Counted from the stretch's first letter, positions 8,986 through 18,525 are shown. The stretch: DNA of 64,000 nt from Pseudomonas fulva (GCF_015680705.1 NZ_JADNYP010000004.1:62001-126000); one strand, 5' to 3'. Notes: generated by a model from the letters alone, not told the origin. Program-made: numbers and translations.

Positions 8986-9108
8986 TGTAGGAGCCGCAGT
9001 GCCGCGATGGCCGCACGGCGGCCCCGAAATCCCAGCGAAAGCGCACAGCTGCCTTTCCTCGGGGCCGCCTTGCGACCCATGGCGGCACCAGGGTCGTCCC
9101 TACGCCAG
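8986..9108. repeat. REP/BIME-type imperfect palindrome
   Basis: The two halves fold on each other. GGCGGCCCC (9017-9025) pairs with GGGGCCGCC (9061-9069). Pairing continues outward (GCCGCGATGGCCGC against GCGACCCATGGCGGC) and ends near GTAGGAGC / GTCCCTAC. The GTAGGAGC...GCGATGGCCGC pattern is typical of Pseudomonas REP elements. It lies between the divergent LysE and SDR genes and does not code. Confidence 0.7.
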
Positions 9109-9168
9109 GGCTGAACATTCGCCCCAACCCGTCGGTCATAGCAGCAATCACCCAGACGAGATACGCCC

Positions 9169-9939
9169 ATGGGCCTTATTCCCGGACTGCCTGGCAAAGC
9201 CAACGTGCTGGTCTGCGGCGCCAGCCAGGGCATCGGCCTGGCGCTGTGCGCGGCCTTGCTTGCCCGCGACGACGTCGCTCGCCTATGCGCCGTCTCGCGC
9301 CAGGCTCGCGGCAGCCCGGCGCTCGCCACCCTGGCCAGCCAGCACGGCGAACGTCTGCTCAGGGTCGATTGCGACGCGCGTGACGAACGCGCGCTGGCGG
9401 CGCTGGGACGCCAGGTCGGGCACCTTTGCCAACATCTGCATCTGGTGATCAGCAGCGTGGGCGCGCTGCATCACGATGGCACCCGCCCGGAAAAGAGCCT
9501 GGCCCAGCTGGACCTGGCCAGCCTGCAGGCCAGCTTCCTCAGCAATGCGGTCGCACCGGTACTGCTACTCAAGCACCTGTTGCCGTTCCTGCGCACGCAC
9601 CCTGCCACCTTCGCGGCGCTGTCCGCCCGGGTCGGCTCGATCGGCGACAATCGCCTCGGTGGCTGGTACGGCTATCGGGCCAGCAAGGCGGCGCTCAACC
9701 AGTTGCTGCGTACCGCCAGCATCGAGCTCAGGCGCCTGAACCCCGCTTCGACGGTGCTGGCGCTGCACCCAGGGACCACCGCGACCAGGCTGTCCGAACC
9801 CTTCCAAGGCAACGTGCCGGCCGGGCGGCTGTTCGAACCAGCCCATGCCGCCCAGCGTCTGCTGCAACTGGTCGAGCAGCGCGGCCCGGCGCACAGTGGG
9901 ACATTCTGGGGCTGGGACGGCGAGCCGATCGTCTGGTGA
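9169..9939 (+). CDS. Short-chain dehydrogenase/reductase
   Basis: A 256-aa Rossmann-fold oxidoreductase of the SDR superfamily. The cofactor loop GASQGIG is at residues 18-24. A Ser-containing segment (ALSARVGSIGDNRLGGWYG) leads into the active-site YRASK, and LHPGTTATRLS follows, as in CsgA-like SDRs. NAD(P)(H)-dependent; substrate unknown. A single gene downstream of a REP element. The ATG at 9169 gives the full family N-terminus. Confidence 0.88.
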   Translation: MGLIPGLPGKANVLVCGASQGIGLALCAALLARDDVARLCAVSRQARGSPALATLASQHGERLLRVDCDARDERALAALGRQVGHLCQHLHLVISSVGALHHDGTRPEKSLAQLDLASLQASFLSNAVAPVLLLKHLLPFLRTHPATFAALSARVGSIGDNRLGGWYGYRASKAALNQLLRTASIELRRLNPASTVLALHPGTTATRLSEPFQGNVPAGRLFEPAHAAQRLLQLVEQRGPAHSGTFWGWDGEPIVW

Positions 9940-10152
9940 TCGGCCCAGGACCCGGTCAGCAGTATCACAAGGGGACACCTCGGCCAGCACGCTTGCCGGC
10001 TCGAGCGATCATCACGCTTTGTCGTCGGGCAGGGCCGACAAGACCACAGCTCGCTTCGCAGACGCATTGACCGGTTGTGCACATGCGCATTGACCCGCCC
10101 CCACCGGCCATCGACGATACGCAGCCGGATCGATCATGGAGACCGCCTGCTG

Positions 10153-11079
10153 ATGTGGAGCGAACAAGCCGTACTTAAGCTTTCCCTGGTACTCACCCTC
10201 CTGCTGGCAGTGTTCGGCATCGTGTTCGGCTTGCTGTCAGGTTCCTTCTCGATCGTCTTCGATGGATTCTATTCCCTGATCGATGCGGGCATGAGCGGCC
10301 TGGCGCTTGCCGTCACCGTGCTGATCAAGCGCCATACCAGCAGCGAAGAGGCCAGCCGGAAACTGGCCGAGCGCTTCAACATGGGCTTCTGGCACCTGGA
10401 ACCGATGGTGCTGCTGCTCAACGGCACCCTGCTGTGCGCGGTGTCGTGCTATGCCTTGGTCAATGCCGTGGCCAGCCTGCTCGCGGGCGGCAAGCCGCTG
10501 CAGTTCGACTACGCCATTCTCTACGCGGTAGTCGCCGTGCTGGTGTGCTCGGGCATGGCTGTGTACGCCTCCAAAGCCAACCGGCGGCTACGCTCGGATT
10601 TCGTCGCCCTGGACATCCGCACCTGGATCATGTCCGGGAGCATATCCGCCGCCTTGCTGGTGGCCTTCGGCATCGGCCTGTTGATCGAGCACACTGCGCT
10701 GGCCTGGCTGCTGCCCTATATCGATCCCGCGGTCCTGCTGGTGATCTGTATCTGCCTGATCCCGCTGCCGCTCAGGACGCTTCGCCAGGCCTTCGCCGAC
10801 GTGCTGCTGCTCACGCCGGCGGACCTCAAGCGACATGTCGGCCAGATCGCCGCCCGGGTCGTTGCCGAGGAAGGTTTTCTGGGCTACCAGGCCTACGTGG
10901 CGAAGGTCGGCCGCGCGCGGCAGATCGAAATCTACTTCATCATCCCCAGCGGCTGGCCGGCCCGTACGCTGGAACAATGGGACGCGCTGCGCGACCGGAT
11001 CGGCGAGGCCATTGGCGACGACAATCCCGATCGATGGCTGACCATCGCCTTCACCACCGATCCGGCCTGGACCCGCTGA
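10153..11079 (+). CDS. Cation-diffusion-facilitator family transporter
   Basis: A 308-aa inner-membrane protein with roughly six hydrophobic segments and a ~90-residue cytoplasmic C-terminal domain, as in CDF metal/proton antiporters. DGFYSLIDAGMSG in the second helix and RFNMGFWHLEPM correspond to the family's D-containing helix and G-x-x-R/H-x-E-P motif. It likely exports a divalent metal ion. ATG at 10153 was chosen because hydrophobic segment 1 follows directly; an upstream in-frame ATG would add 26 unrelated residues. No metal-responsive regulator is adjacent. Confidence 0.8.
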   Translation: MWSEQAVLKLSLVLTLLLAVFGIVFGLLSGSFSIVFDGFYSLIDAGMSGLALAVTVLIKRHTSSEEASRKLAERFNMGFWHLEPMVLLLNGTLLCAVSCYALVNAVASLLAGGKPLQFDYAILYAVVAVLVCSGMAVYASKANRRLRSDFVALDIRTWIMSGSISAALLVAFGIGLLIEHTALAWLLPYIDPAVLLVICICLIPLPLRTLRQAFADVLLLTPADLKRHVGQIAARVVAEEGFLGYQAYVAKVGRARQIEIYFIIPSGWPARTLEQWDALRDRIGEAIGDDNPDRWLTIAFTTDPAWTR

Positions 11080-11242
11080 GCGGCGCGGGCGACGGCCCAA
11101 GGCTCTCGTTGCAGTGAGACAATCGGCCCTTGCCGCGGTGCAACCCCAATCGCGTCCATGCCGTGGCTGCATGGTGTTAACCTGCGCGGGCCGCCTGCTG
11201 GCAGGCAGCACCTATAACAACAACACGGATCAGGTGACTCTG

Positions 11243-12604
11243 ATGATCGACAGCCGCAACGCCCCCCGCGATGGCGAAGAACAACTTCGTCGCGTCCTCA
11301 AGCTGCCAGCATTGATTTTCTTCGGGCTGGTGTACATGGTTCCGCTGACCATCTTCACCACCTACGGCATCGTCACCGAGACCACCGGCGGACGTACCGC
11401 CGGCGCCTACCTGGTGACCCTGGCGGCCATGCTGTTCACCGCGGCTTCCTATGGGATCATGGTACGTCGGTTCCCGGTGGCAGGTTCGGCCTACTCGTAC
11501 ACCAACATCGCCTTCGGCACCCATGCCGGTTTCCTGGCGGGCTGGTCGCTGCTGCTCGACTACCTGTTCATTCCAATGATCAACTACCTGTTGATCGGGC
11601 TGTTCCTCCACATCGCCTTCCCTGCCATTCCCGCCTGGGTCTTCATTCTGGCGTCCATCGCCCTGGTCACCTTCCTGAACATTGGCGGGATCGGTTCGGT
11701 GAGCAAGGCCAGCAACCTCATCGTGGGCGGACAGTTCGTCTTCATCGCGGTATTCGTCGCCTTGTCCTGCGTCTCGGCAGGCACCGACGGCCCCTTGGAC
11801 TACATCGGCCCGCTGGTTGGCGACGGTAGCAAGCCAGGCTTGGCCCCGCTGATGGCCGGAGCGGCGATACTGTGCCTGTCGTTCCTGGGGTTCGACGCGG
11901 TCTCCACGCTGGCCGAGGAAACCCGCGAGCCACGCCGCGACGTGCCCAGGGCGATCATCCTGACCACCTTGATCGCGGGTATCCTCTTCGCCTTGCTGGC
12001 CTACCTCAGCCAGCTGGTCATGCCTGGCAGCCATTTCGAGAATGCCGATGCGGCAGCGAACGAAGTGATGCTAAAGGCTGGCGGACAACTGTTGGCCAAC
12101 TTCTTCATCACCGCCTATGTGGTCGGCAACCTCGGTTCTGCCCTGGCCTCGCAAGCGGCCGTCTCGCGGATCATCTACAGCATGGGGCGGGACAAGCTGC
12201 TGCCGGCGCGTCTGTTCGGCACCCTGTCGCCGCGTTTCGGCACGCCGGTCAACGCAACGCTGGTGGTCTCGGGCGTCTCGTTGATGGCGCTGGTCATCGA
12301 CCTGTCCACCCTCGCCTCGCTGATCAGCTTCGGCGCGCTGGTGGCCTTTTCCGCGGTCAACCTGGCCGTGCTGCGCACCCATCTGCTAAGCACGACCACG
12401 CCCGCGCAGCCACGGAGCCTGCTGTTGCACGGCCTGGTCCCGCTGACCGGGCTTACCCTGACGCTATGGCTATGGACCAGCCTGTCGAGCCTGACGTTGC
12501 TCATCGGCCTGGCCTGGTTCGTCGCGGGCGTGGTCTACCTGTCGGTGCTGACCGGCGGCTTCAGGCGCTCCGTGCAGGTCACGAGCTTTCCCGAGTCTGG
12601 CTGA
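11243..12604 (+). CDS. APC-family permease, PuuP-like (putrescine/amino-acid importer)
   Basis: A 453-aa inner-membrane transporter with about twelve transmembrane segments. The N-terminal pattern RRVLKLPALIFFGLVYMVP, then FTTYGIVTE and FPVAGSAYSYT, matches the PuuP branch of the APC superfamily. The FLGFDAVSTLAEE segment in the sixth helix region is also typical. It probably imports putrescine or an amino acid by proton symport. The start ATG at 11243 follows AGGTG. It is convergent with the methyltransferase gene, 64 bp apart. Confidence 0.82.
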   Translation: MIDSRNAPRDGEEQLRRVLKLPALIFFGLVYMVPLTIFTTYGIVTETTGGRTAGAYLVTLAAMLFTAASYGIMVRRFPVAGSAYSYTNIAFGTHAGFLAGWSLLLDYLFIPMINYLLIGLFLHIAFPAIPAWVFILASIALVTFLNIGGIGSVSKASNLIVGGQFVFIAVFVALSCVSAGTDGPLDYIGPLVGDGSKPGLAPLMAGAAILCLSFLGFDAVSTLAEETREPRRDVPRAIILTTLIAGILFALLAYLSQLVMPGSHFENADAAANEVMLKAGGQLLANFFITAYVVGNLGSALASQAAVSRIIYSMGRDKLLPARLFGTLSPRFGTPVNATLVVSGVSLMALVIDLSTLASLISFGALVAFSAVNLAVLRTHLLSTTTPAQPRSLLLHGLVPLTGLTLTLWLWTSLSSLTLLIGLAWFVAGVVYLSVLTGGFRRSVQVTSFPESG

Positions 12605-12668
12605 GCAGGCCGGCCGGCCGACCGGCGAGGACGAACGCGGCTGATGAGCTGGCATGGCACCGTGCCGT

Positions 12669-13364
12669 TCAGGCCAGCAGTTCGATGATCCACCTGGCCT
12701 GGCGAGCGATGTCCCGCACCTTTTCCTCCGGCACGGCCTGTCTGGCCTGGGTGAAGTTGGCCAGGGTCTGTTGCTTCTGGCCGAGCATGCGGCGCCACTT
12801 GTGCAGAAACGCGGCGCTGCGCGTCTGTAGCTGCAGAGGTCCGAAATACAGCTCTCGGGGGCTGTAGAACACTGGCCCGGAGCGCTCGGCGACGATGATC
12901 TCGTAGTCGAAACGGTTCTCCCGCAGCACTTCCTCGGCAACGATGCGGTAGCCCTGCTGCATCAGCCATTGCCGCAGCGGGCGCTCGCCGCCGTTGGGCT
13001 GCAGCACCAGACGCTCCTGCCCGCTCAGACGCGCCTTGCCAGCCTCGAGGATGTCGCGGATCGTCTCGCCGCCCATGCCGCAAACGGTGATCGCAGTGAT
13101 CGCATCCTGCGCCTCGATCGCCGCCAGGCCATTGGCCAGGCGCACGCTGATGCGCCCTTCCAGGCCGCTTTCACGCACCGTGCGGACGGCCGAACGATAG
13201 GGCGTGGATGCCACTTCGCCAGCGATTGCAATGCTGATGGCGCCGCGCCGCATCAACGCTACCGGCAGATAGCCATGATCCGAGCCGATATCGGCCAGCC
13301 GTGCCCCGGCTGGCACATGCGCCGCCACGCGCTCCAGGCGCATGGACAATGTCTGTTCGTTCAA
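12669..13364 (-). CDS. trmK: tRNA (adenine(22)-N1)-methyltransferase family protein
   Basis: A 231-aa class I SAM-dependent methyltransferase of the TrmK/DUF633 family. Motif I is ADIGSDHGYLPVALM near residues 24-38, followed by AITVCGMGGETIRDIL and VLQPNGG. Known members methylate A22 of tRNA in Gram-positives; the role in Pseudomonas is less settled. A TTG start at 13364 is preferred: it gives the conserved NEQTLSMRLERV N-terminus and follows an AGGGG. The alternative is ATG at 13343. A longer open frame further upstream is not family-like. Confidence 0.8.
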   Translation of the reverse strand: MNEQTLSMRLERVAAHVPAGARLADIGSDHGYLPVALMRRGAISIAIAGEVASTPYRSAVRTVRESGLEGRISVRLANGLAAIEAQDAITAITVCGMGGETIRDILEAGKARLSGQERLVLQPNGGERPLRQWLMQQGYRIVAEEVLRENRFDYEIIVAERSGPVFYSPRELYFGPLQLQTRSAAFLHKWRRMLGQKQQTLANFTQARQAVPEEKVRDIARQARWIIELLA

Positions 13365-13686
13365 CTGCAACCCCTGCTTCCCGAGTGCCCGGCACTTTCG
13401 GCCGAACCAGGGCGCGATTCTGCTCTCCCGCGCGACCGACTTCAAATGCCGACTCGCTCCGGTAAGTCCGGGCCATTGCGAACCCGGCGCAGATCGCCGG
13501 CCCATGGTCTCCCATCCCACCGCCAGCACTGGCGCCAGGACGTTCCCAGTTTTTTTAAGGTGCTTGGGCACATATTTACTAATTTCCCGATCCAGGCGCG
13601 CCACGCATCATCGCGGCAACAACAACGCGTGCCCCTTGTCGGCCGCAGTCGGGCGCCAACGCGCCCTATTCGCCTTGGAGTCAGCC
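13365..13686. other. 322-bp divergent intergenic region
   Basis: Holds the promoters of the divergent methyltransferase and permease genes. There is a T-run at 13550-13557 and a small palindrome CTGGCGCCAG at 13529-13538 but no gene that I can support. Confidence 0.6.
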
Positions 13687-15099
13687 ATGACCAATGCAGT
13701 CGCACCGGCACCGCTCGTCGAGAAACACACCATCGGCTACGTGCCACCGCAGGACCGCCATGGAAAGGTAAGGGACCTGTTCACCCTGTGGTTCGGCGGC
13801 AACATCGCGCCCTTGCCGATCGTCACAGGGGCGCTGGGTGTGCAATTGTTCCACCTGAACCTGATGTGGAGTGTGATCGCCATCCTGGTCGGCCACCTGC
13901 TCGGCGGCGTGCTGATGGCGCTGCATTCCGCCCAAGGCCCGCAGATGGGGATTCCACAGATGATCCAGAGCAGAGCCCAGTTCGGCTCGCTCGGCGCCCT
14001 GCTGGTGGTGGTGATAGCCGGTGTCATGTACATCGGCTTCTTCGCTTCGAACATCGTGCTGGCCGGCAAGTCGCTGCACGGTGTGGCCGAGAGCGTACCG
14101 GTGTCCGTGGGCATCGTCATCGGCGCGCTCGGCTCGGGCATCATCGGCATCATCGGCTACCGCTTCATCCATGTGCTCAACCGCATCGGTACCTGGGTAC
14201 TGGGCATCGGCATCGTGCTGGGCCTGGGCTATATCCTGACCCATGTCCAGAGCGATGACTTTCTGACACGCGGCGGCTTCAACCTGGCCGGCTGGCTGGC
14301 CACGGTATCGCTTGCCGCGCTCTGGCAGATTGCCTTCGCCCCCTACGTCTCGGACTATTCACGCTACCTGCCGACGCACGTCAACGTCTCATCCACCTTC
14401 TGGGCGACCTATCTGGGCTCCACGCTGGGCTCGAGCCTGTCGTTCATCTTCGGCGCGGTCGCGGTCCTGGCGATTCCCGCCGGCATGGAAACCATGGACG
14501 CAGTGAAGGTGGCCACCGGTTCGCTCGGCCCGTTGATGCTCGTGCTGTTCCTGCTCAGCGTGATCAGCCACAACGCACTCAACCTGTACGGTGCGGTCCT
14601 CTCGATCATCACCTTGGTACAGACGTTCGCCCACCGCTGGATCCCGACAGCCATGAGCCGGGCCGTGCTGTCGCTACTCGTCCTGGCGGCCTGCTGCCTG
14701 GTGGCGGTATTCGCTTCGGCTGATTTCATTGGCCATTTCGTCGACATGGTGCTGGTGCTGCTGGTGGTGCTGGTGCCTTGGACTGCCATCAACCTGATCG
14801 ACTTCTACGTGATCCACAAGGGCGACTATCACATCGCCTCGATCTTTCAGGTCGATGGTGGCATCTATGGTCGCTACAACCCCCAGGCGTTGCTGGCCTA
14901 TGCCGTCGGCATCGTCGTGCAGATACCGTTCATGAACACGCCACTGTATGTCGGGCCCGTCTCGGCATACATAGAGGGCGCCGACCTGTCCTGGCTGGTC
15001 GGGCTGGCGATCACCTCGCCGCTGTATGCCTGGCTGGCCAGTCGGGACAGTGCCTATCGCCGCCGGCAGAACGAAGCCTTGCTGGCCTCGCAAGCCTGA
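13687..15099 (+). CDS. NCS1-family purine-cytosine permease
   Basis: A 470-aa inner-membrane transporter with about twelve helices. The opening DLFTLWFGGNIAPLPIVTGA, then MGIPQMIQSRAQFGSLGA and the helix-8 region APYVSDYSRYLP, are classic NCS1 (CodB/FUI-like) motifs. A soluble-loop INLIDFYVIHKGDY also fits. It likely imports a nucleobase or a related heterocycle by cation symport. No catabolic partner is adjacent, so the substrate stays open. The ATG at 13687 follows a TTGGAGTC. Confidence 0.88.
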   Translation: MTNAVAPAPLVEKHTIGYVPPQDRHGKVRDLFTLWFGGNIAPLPIVTGALGVQLFHLNLMWSVIAILVGHLLGGVLMALHSAQGPQMGIPQMIQSRAQFGSLGALLVVVIAGVMYIGFFASNIVLAGKSLHGVAESVPVSVGIVIGALGSGIIGIIGYRFIHVLNRIGTWVLGIGIVLGLGYILTHVQSDDFLTRGGFNLAGWLATVSLAALWQIAFAPYVSDYSRYLPTHVNVSSTFWATYLGSTLGSSLSFIFGAVAVLAIPAGMETMDAVKVATGSLGPLMLVLFLLSVISHNALNLYGAVLSIITLVQTFAHRWIPTAMSRAVLSLLVLAACCLVAVFASADFIGHFVDMVLVLLVVLVPWTAINLIDFYVIHKGDYHIASIFQVDGGIYGRYNPQALLAYAVGIVVQIPFMNTPLYVGPVSAYIEGADLSWLVGLAITSPLYAWLASRDSAYRRRQNEALLASQA

Positions 15100-15205
15100 G
15101 ACGCCCGCTCGCCAGGCCACTGCGCTCATCAAAGGCCGAGCATTTGCTCACTGGGCGCAGCGGCTCGCCCGCAAGCGCGCCGGCGAGCATCGGCGAAACG
15201 GAGGA

Positions 15206-17302
15206 CTAGGTGGTTCGCATATCCTGCGCTCGGGCCTTGAGGTCCAGGCTCGCCACACACTGGATCAGCCCTTCCAACGCGAACGGCTTGGTCAGTACCA
15301 GCATGCCGGGCTCCAGGGGCTGATCGTCGAGCACTTGCGGCTGGACATACCCGGTCATCAGCAAGATCGGCAGGCCGGGCCTGGCGGCGCGCGCTGCCGC
15401 TGCCATTTGCCTGCCATCCATCCCGCCGGGCAGGCCGACATCCGTCACCAGCAGGTCGATGCGCGTGTCCGAGCGCAGCAGTTGCAGCCCGGCAAGGCTG
15501 TCGGCGGCCTGAACGACGACGTAGCCGAGGTTGCCCAGCGCCTCGCTGACGAACATGCGCACCGACGGCTCGTCATCGACCACCAGCACCGTCTCGCCCG
15601 AGACGACCGGGCGCAACCGGGGCGCGACCTCACGGCGCACCGGCGCCTGCGCCTGGCTGACGTGACTCGGCAACTGCAAGTACACCTGGGTGCCCTTGCC
15701 CTCTTCGGAGTGGATCCGCACCTGGCCACCCGACTGCCTGGCAAAGCCGTAGATCATGGAAAGCCCGAGTCCGGTGCCCGCGCCCACGGGCTTGGTGGTG
15801 AAGAACGGTTCGAAGGCGCGGGACAAGGTCTGCGGGCTCATCCCCACGCCATCGTCGCTGACGCAGACGGTCAGGTACGCGCCGGGTGTCAGCTCCGGAT
15901 CGAGGTCCGGGCCGTGCTCGAGCCTGCGATCAGAGGTACCGATGGTCAGGCTGCCACCGTTGGGCAGGGCGTCGCGGGCGTTGATGCACAAGTTCAGCAG
16001 GGCGTTTTCCATCTGTGCTGGATCGACCAGGCAAGTACCGGACTGGGCCAGCAACTCGATCTTGAACGTGATGGCAGGCCCTACCGTGCGCCGGACCAGC
16101 TCTTCCATGTCTTCGATCAGGGCGTTCACGTCGGTGGGTACCGGAAGGAGAGTCTGGCGACGCGAAAACGCCAGCAATCGGTGGGTCAGCGCGGCGGCCT
16201 TGCGCGCCGCGCCATGCGCGACCTCAAGGTAGCGCTCAAGGTCCGCGGTACGCCCCTGGCTCAGGCGCAGCCTGATCAGTTCCAGGCTGCCGGTGATGCC
16301 GGCCAGCAGGTTGTTGAAGTCGTGGGCAATGCCGCCGGTCAATTGTCCGACCGCCTCCATCTTCTGCGACTGACGAAGTGCGGCCTGGGCCGCCTCGCTT
16401 TCAGCGATGGCGCTACTGATGCGGGCTTCGAGCGTGCGGTTGAGTTCCACCAGCGCGGATTCGGTATTCTTCCTGTCGGTCACGTCGATGGACGAGCCGA
16501 TCAGCCCGATGACCTCGCCATGGTCATCGCGTAACGGCGCCTTGACCGACAGCCAGATGGCCGCCGAGCCATCCGGCATGTCGACCTGCTCCTCGATCTG
16601 CTCGACCTGGCCCGCCTGCATGATCCGCTGGTCCGTCTCCATCACCCGGCGGGCCTGGGCCTTGTCCTCGAGAAATTCCAGGTCAGTCTTGCCCAGGTAG
16701 AATGCCGGCGGCTTGCCAATCAGCCGGGTGGTGCCCTCGTTGGCCACCAACATGCGGCCCTCGCGGTCCTTGGCGTAGACGACCCCCGGCACGGCCGCGG
16801 CGAAAGTGCGCAGCAAGGCCGACATCCTGTCGCGCTCGGCTTCGGCCGCGCGGCGTGACTCGATGTCCATGAGTATTCCCGGAAAACGCACGGCCCGACC
16901 GTCGACATCCAGTTCGGCGCGCCCGCTCGCCTCGACCCAGCGATAGCAGCCGTCGGCCTGGCGCACGCGATACTCGCAGCGATAGGCACCGCCACGAGCC
17001 ATGGCTTGGCCGATATCGCTCGACACGCGCTGGCGGTCATCCGGGTGAATCGAGGAAAACGCCTGCTCGATCGGCATCCCGACCAGGCACTGCTGCAGCG
17101 GCAGGCTGAACGACCGGGAGAAGCGTTCGTCGGCCCTGACGCAGTCGTTGGGTATGTCCCACACCCAGGTACCGATGATGGCGCCGGCATCCAGTGCCAG
17201 TTGCAAGCGCTCGACGGCATCGGCCGGAAACGTCTGTGCATGCAGCGGGAGGGAATCAGTGGCCGTGCCGTGGGCCGGGAAGTCGGGCGTGTCTCGATCC
17301 AT
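15206..17302 (-). CDS. PAS-PAS hybrid sensor histidine kinase/response regulator
   Basis: A 698-aa cytoplasmic hybrid kinase; no transmembrane segment is visible. Order: PAS (about 45-165), second PAS/PAC (about 180-300), coiled linker, phosphoacceptor H-box GGIAHDFNNLL with His near 327, ATPase domain (NLCINARDALPNGG; DDGVGMSPQTLSRAFEPFFT; GTGLGLSMIYG), and a C-terminal receiver with phospho-Asp near 621 in LLVTDVGLPGGMDG. The H-box and N/G boxes match the HisKA/NtrB-like blue-light or PAS hybrid kinases. The start ATG at 17302 has a GAGAG ahead; the alternative 17356 would lie inside a palindrome and lacks a site. No cognate output regulator is adjacent. Confidence 0.87.
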   Translation of the reverse strand: MDRDTPDFPAHGTATDSLPLHAQTFPADAVERLQLALDAGAIIGTWVWDIPNDCVRADERFSRSFSLPLQQCLVGMPIEQAFSSIHPDDRQRVSSDIGQAMARGGAYRCEYRVRQADGCYRWVEASGRAELDVDGRAVRFPGILMDIESRRAAEAERDRMSALLRTFAAAVPGVVYAKDREGRMLVANEGTTRLIGKPPAFYLGKTDLEFLEDKAQARRVMETDQRIMQAGQVEQIEEQVDMPDGSAAIWLSVKAPLRDDHGEVIGLIGSSIDVTDRKNTESALVELNRTLEARISSAIAESEAAQAALRQSQKMEAVGQLTGGIAHDFNNLLAGITGSLELIRLRLSQGRTADLERYLEVAHGAARKAAALTHRLLAFSRRQTLLPVPTDVNALIEDMEELVRRTVGPAITFKIELLAQSGTCLVDPAQMENALLNLCINARDALPNGGSLTIGTSDRRLEHGPDLDPELTPGAYLTVCVSDDGVGMSPQTLSRAFEPFFTTKPVGAGTGLGLSMIYGFARQSGGQVRIHSEEGKGTQVYLQLPSHVSQAQAPVRREVAPRLRPVVSGETVLVVDDEPSVRMFVSEALGNLGYVVVQAADSLAGLQLLRSDTRIDLLVTDVGLPGGMDGRQMAAAARAARPGLPILLMTGYVQPQVLDDQPLEPGMLVLTKPFALEGLIQCVASLDLKARAQDMRTT

Positions 17303-17354
17303 TGATGCTCTCGGGGGTCCTGGCAATCTTCTCGTACGCAGCCATGCGATGGCC

Positions 17355-17371
17355 ATCCATAGTGTATGGAT
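17355..17371. promoter_or_regulatory. Perfect inverted repeat upstream of the hybrid kinase
   Basis: ATCCATA-GTG-TATGGAT is a perfect 7-bp inverted repeat with a 3-bp spacer, 53 bp upstream of the preferred kinase start. Its size suits a dimeric regulator's operator; the protein is unknown. Confidence 0.4.
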
Positions 17372-17530
17372 AGGGAAAGCCGGCAGAGTTCAGTGCACGG
17401 TATCACGTACCTGACGGAGGCATTCTGGACGCGATCGGGCGCGGGCGAAAGCACTCGCCTCCCGCAAGCGTTCGACCACCGCGCCGCAAGCTGGGCATTC
17501 CACAGCGTGAGGCATCGTACTCCTCGGTCG

Positions 17531-18348
17531 TCACGCCCGAGCCTGCTGCCCGCTTTCCCGCCTGAACGTATCGAAGAACGCCACGCTGGTTTCGACCGCC
17601 TCGATGAGCGTCGTCTTGTCGCCCCACAGCGACCGGCATAGCCGGACTCGGCCACTTGGCTGAGCAATGCCGGCAAGGGGATCGCACCCTGCCCCAGGGG
17701 CCGCCGATCATGCAGTGAACGTGGCCGACGCCAATCCGCCAGTTGCACCAGAAACAGCTTTTCGGCCGAAATCGACGCGCTCAGCCCTGGGTCCTGCCAG
17801 CTGTTGTACAGGTCCAGGCACAGGCCGAAGCTGTCCCTGGCTACCTGCTCGACCATCTCGTGCGCCTGATCGAAGGCGAACAGGATGGAGTTCCTGTTCA
17901 TCAGCGACGGCCCGAGCGCTTCGAGCGCGATCTTCATCCCACGCGCCTGGGCATGCTCGGCCAGCGTCTGGTAATGCATCAGGCAAGCGTCCCAGACGCG
18001 CGCCTCGTTGCCTTGGGGATCGGCACCGGTATTGGTCAGCAGTGGCAGGCCCGGCCAGTATTCGCTGAACAGGTCGACGGAGGCTGCCAGCTCGGCCAGG
18101 CGCGCCTGCGGGTCCCGTGGATCCGGTGCAGAGGCCGAAGGAAAGAGGGTCAACGTGGCCGGCTGGATGGAGCAGATGCGTACGCCGCTCTGCTGGATGC
18201 GAGCCAGTTGCTCGCGAACCTGGCCCGGGTCGCTGGACAGCTTGCTCTGAGCGATTTCCAGAGCGCACCCCAGCCGCTGGCACAGTAGCAGGTCCTCTTC
18301 GAGGGTGAGCGGTCGGGTGGTGACCTGACTGATGGCCAATCTCTGCAT
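17531..18348 (-). pseudogene. Frameshifted sugar-phosphate isomerase/epimerase (xylose-isomerase-like TIM barrel)
   Basis: The first ~240 codons encode a normal TIM-barrel isomerase N-terminus. They include ALEALGPSLMNRNS with a metal-ligand Glu, LCLDLYNSWQDPGL, and FLVQLADWRRPRSLHDRRPL with GQGAIPL. After VAESGYAGR (codon 240, near 17629) the frame enters nonsense and runs on antisense through the kinase gene. The -1 frame at the same point reads SLWGDKTTLIEAVETSVAFF and continues to a stop at 17531, a typical family C-terminus. The last strand, which normally carries a metal-binding Glu right after GYxG, is missing. The simplest explanation is a small deletion that also shifted the frame. 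The gene is probably inactive; it may once have worked on a sugar or inositol-like substrate. Confidence 0.75.
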
Positions 18349-18525
18349 GGTGATCCCTGCGATGGAGTGAGGAGGAGCTGTCTGGCTCTGAGAACCGAAG
18401 GCGTCAAGGGAAGTTCAAGTGCCGGTGAAGCGCCGCCCGGCTCTTCGTGGCGCAATGCACCGCGGTACCGATAGCGCCTGGAACCGTACTGAACGTCTGT
18501 CCTGGCCTGCCCTCTGACATTAGAC

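Noticed and set aside
13529-13557. Small palindrome followed by a run of seven T, terminator-like
   Set aside because: The stem has no loop and the T-run starts 11 bases later; it sits in a divergent promoter region where no terminator is expected.
12969-14258. Long plus-strand frame overlapping the methyltransferase and permease genes
   Set aside because: It spans two genes with clear products on the opposite strand or in another frame, and its translation is Arg/His/Pro-rich.
16720-17530. Continuation of the isomerase frame into a 542-aa protein overlapping the kinase
   Set aside because: After the frameshift the sequence is Arg/Ser/Pro-rich antisense of the kinase gene and has no family resemblance.
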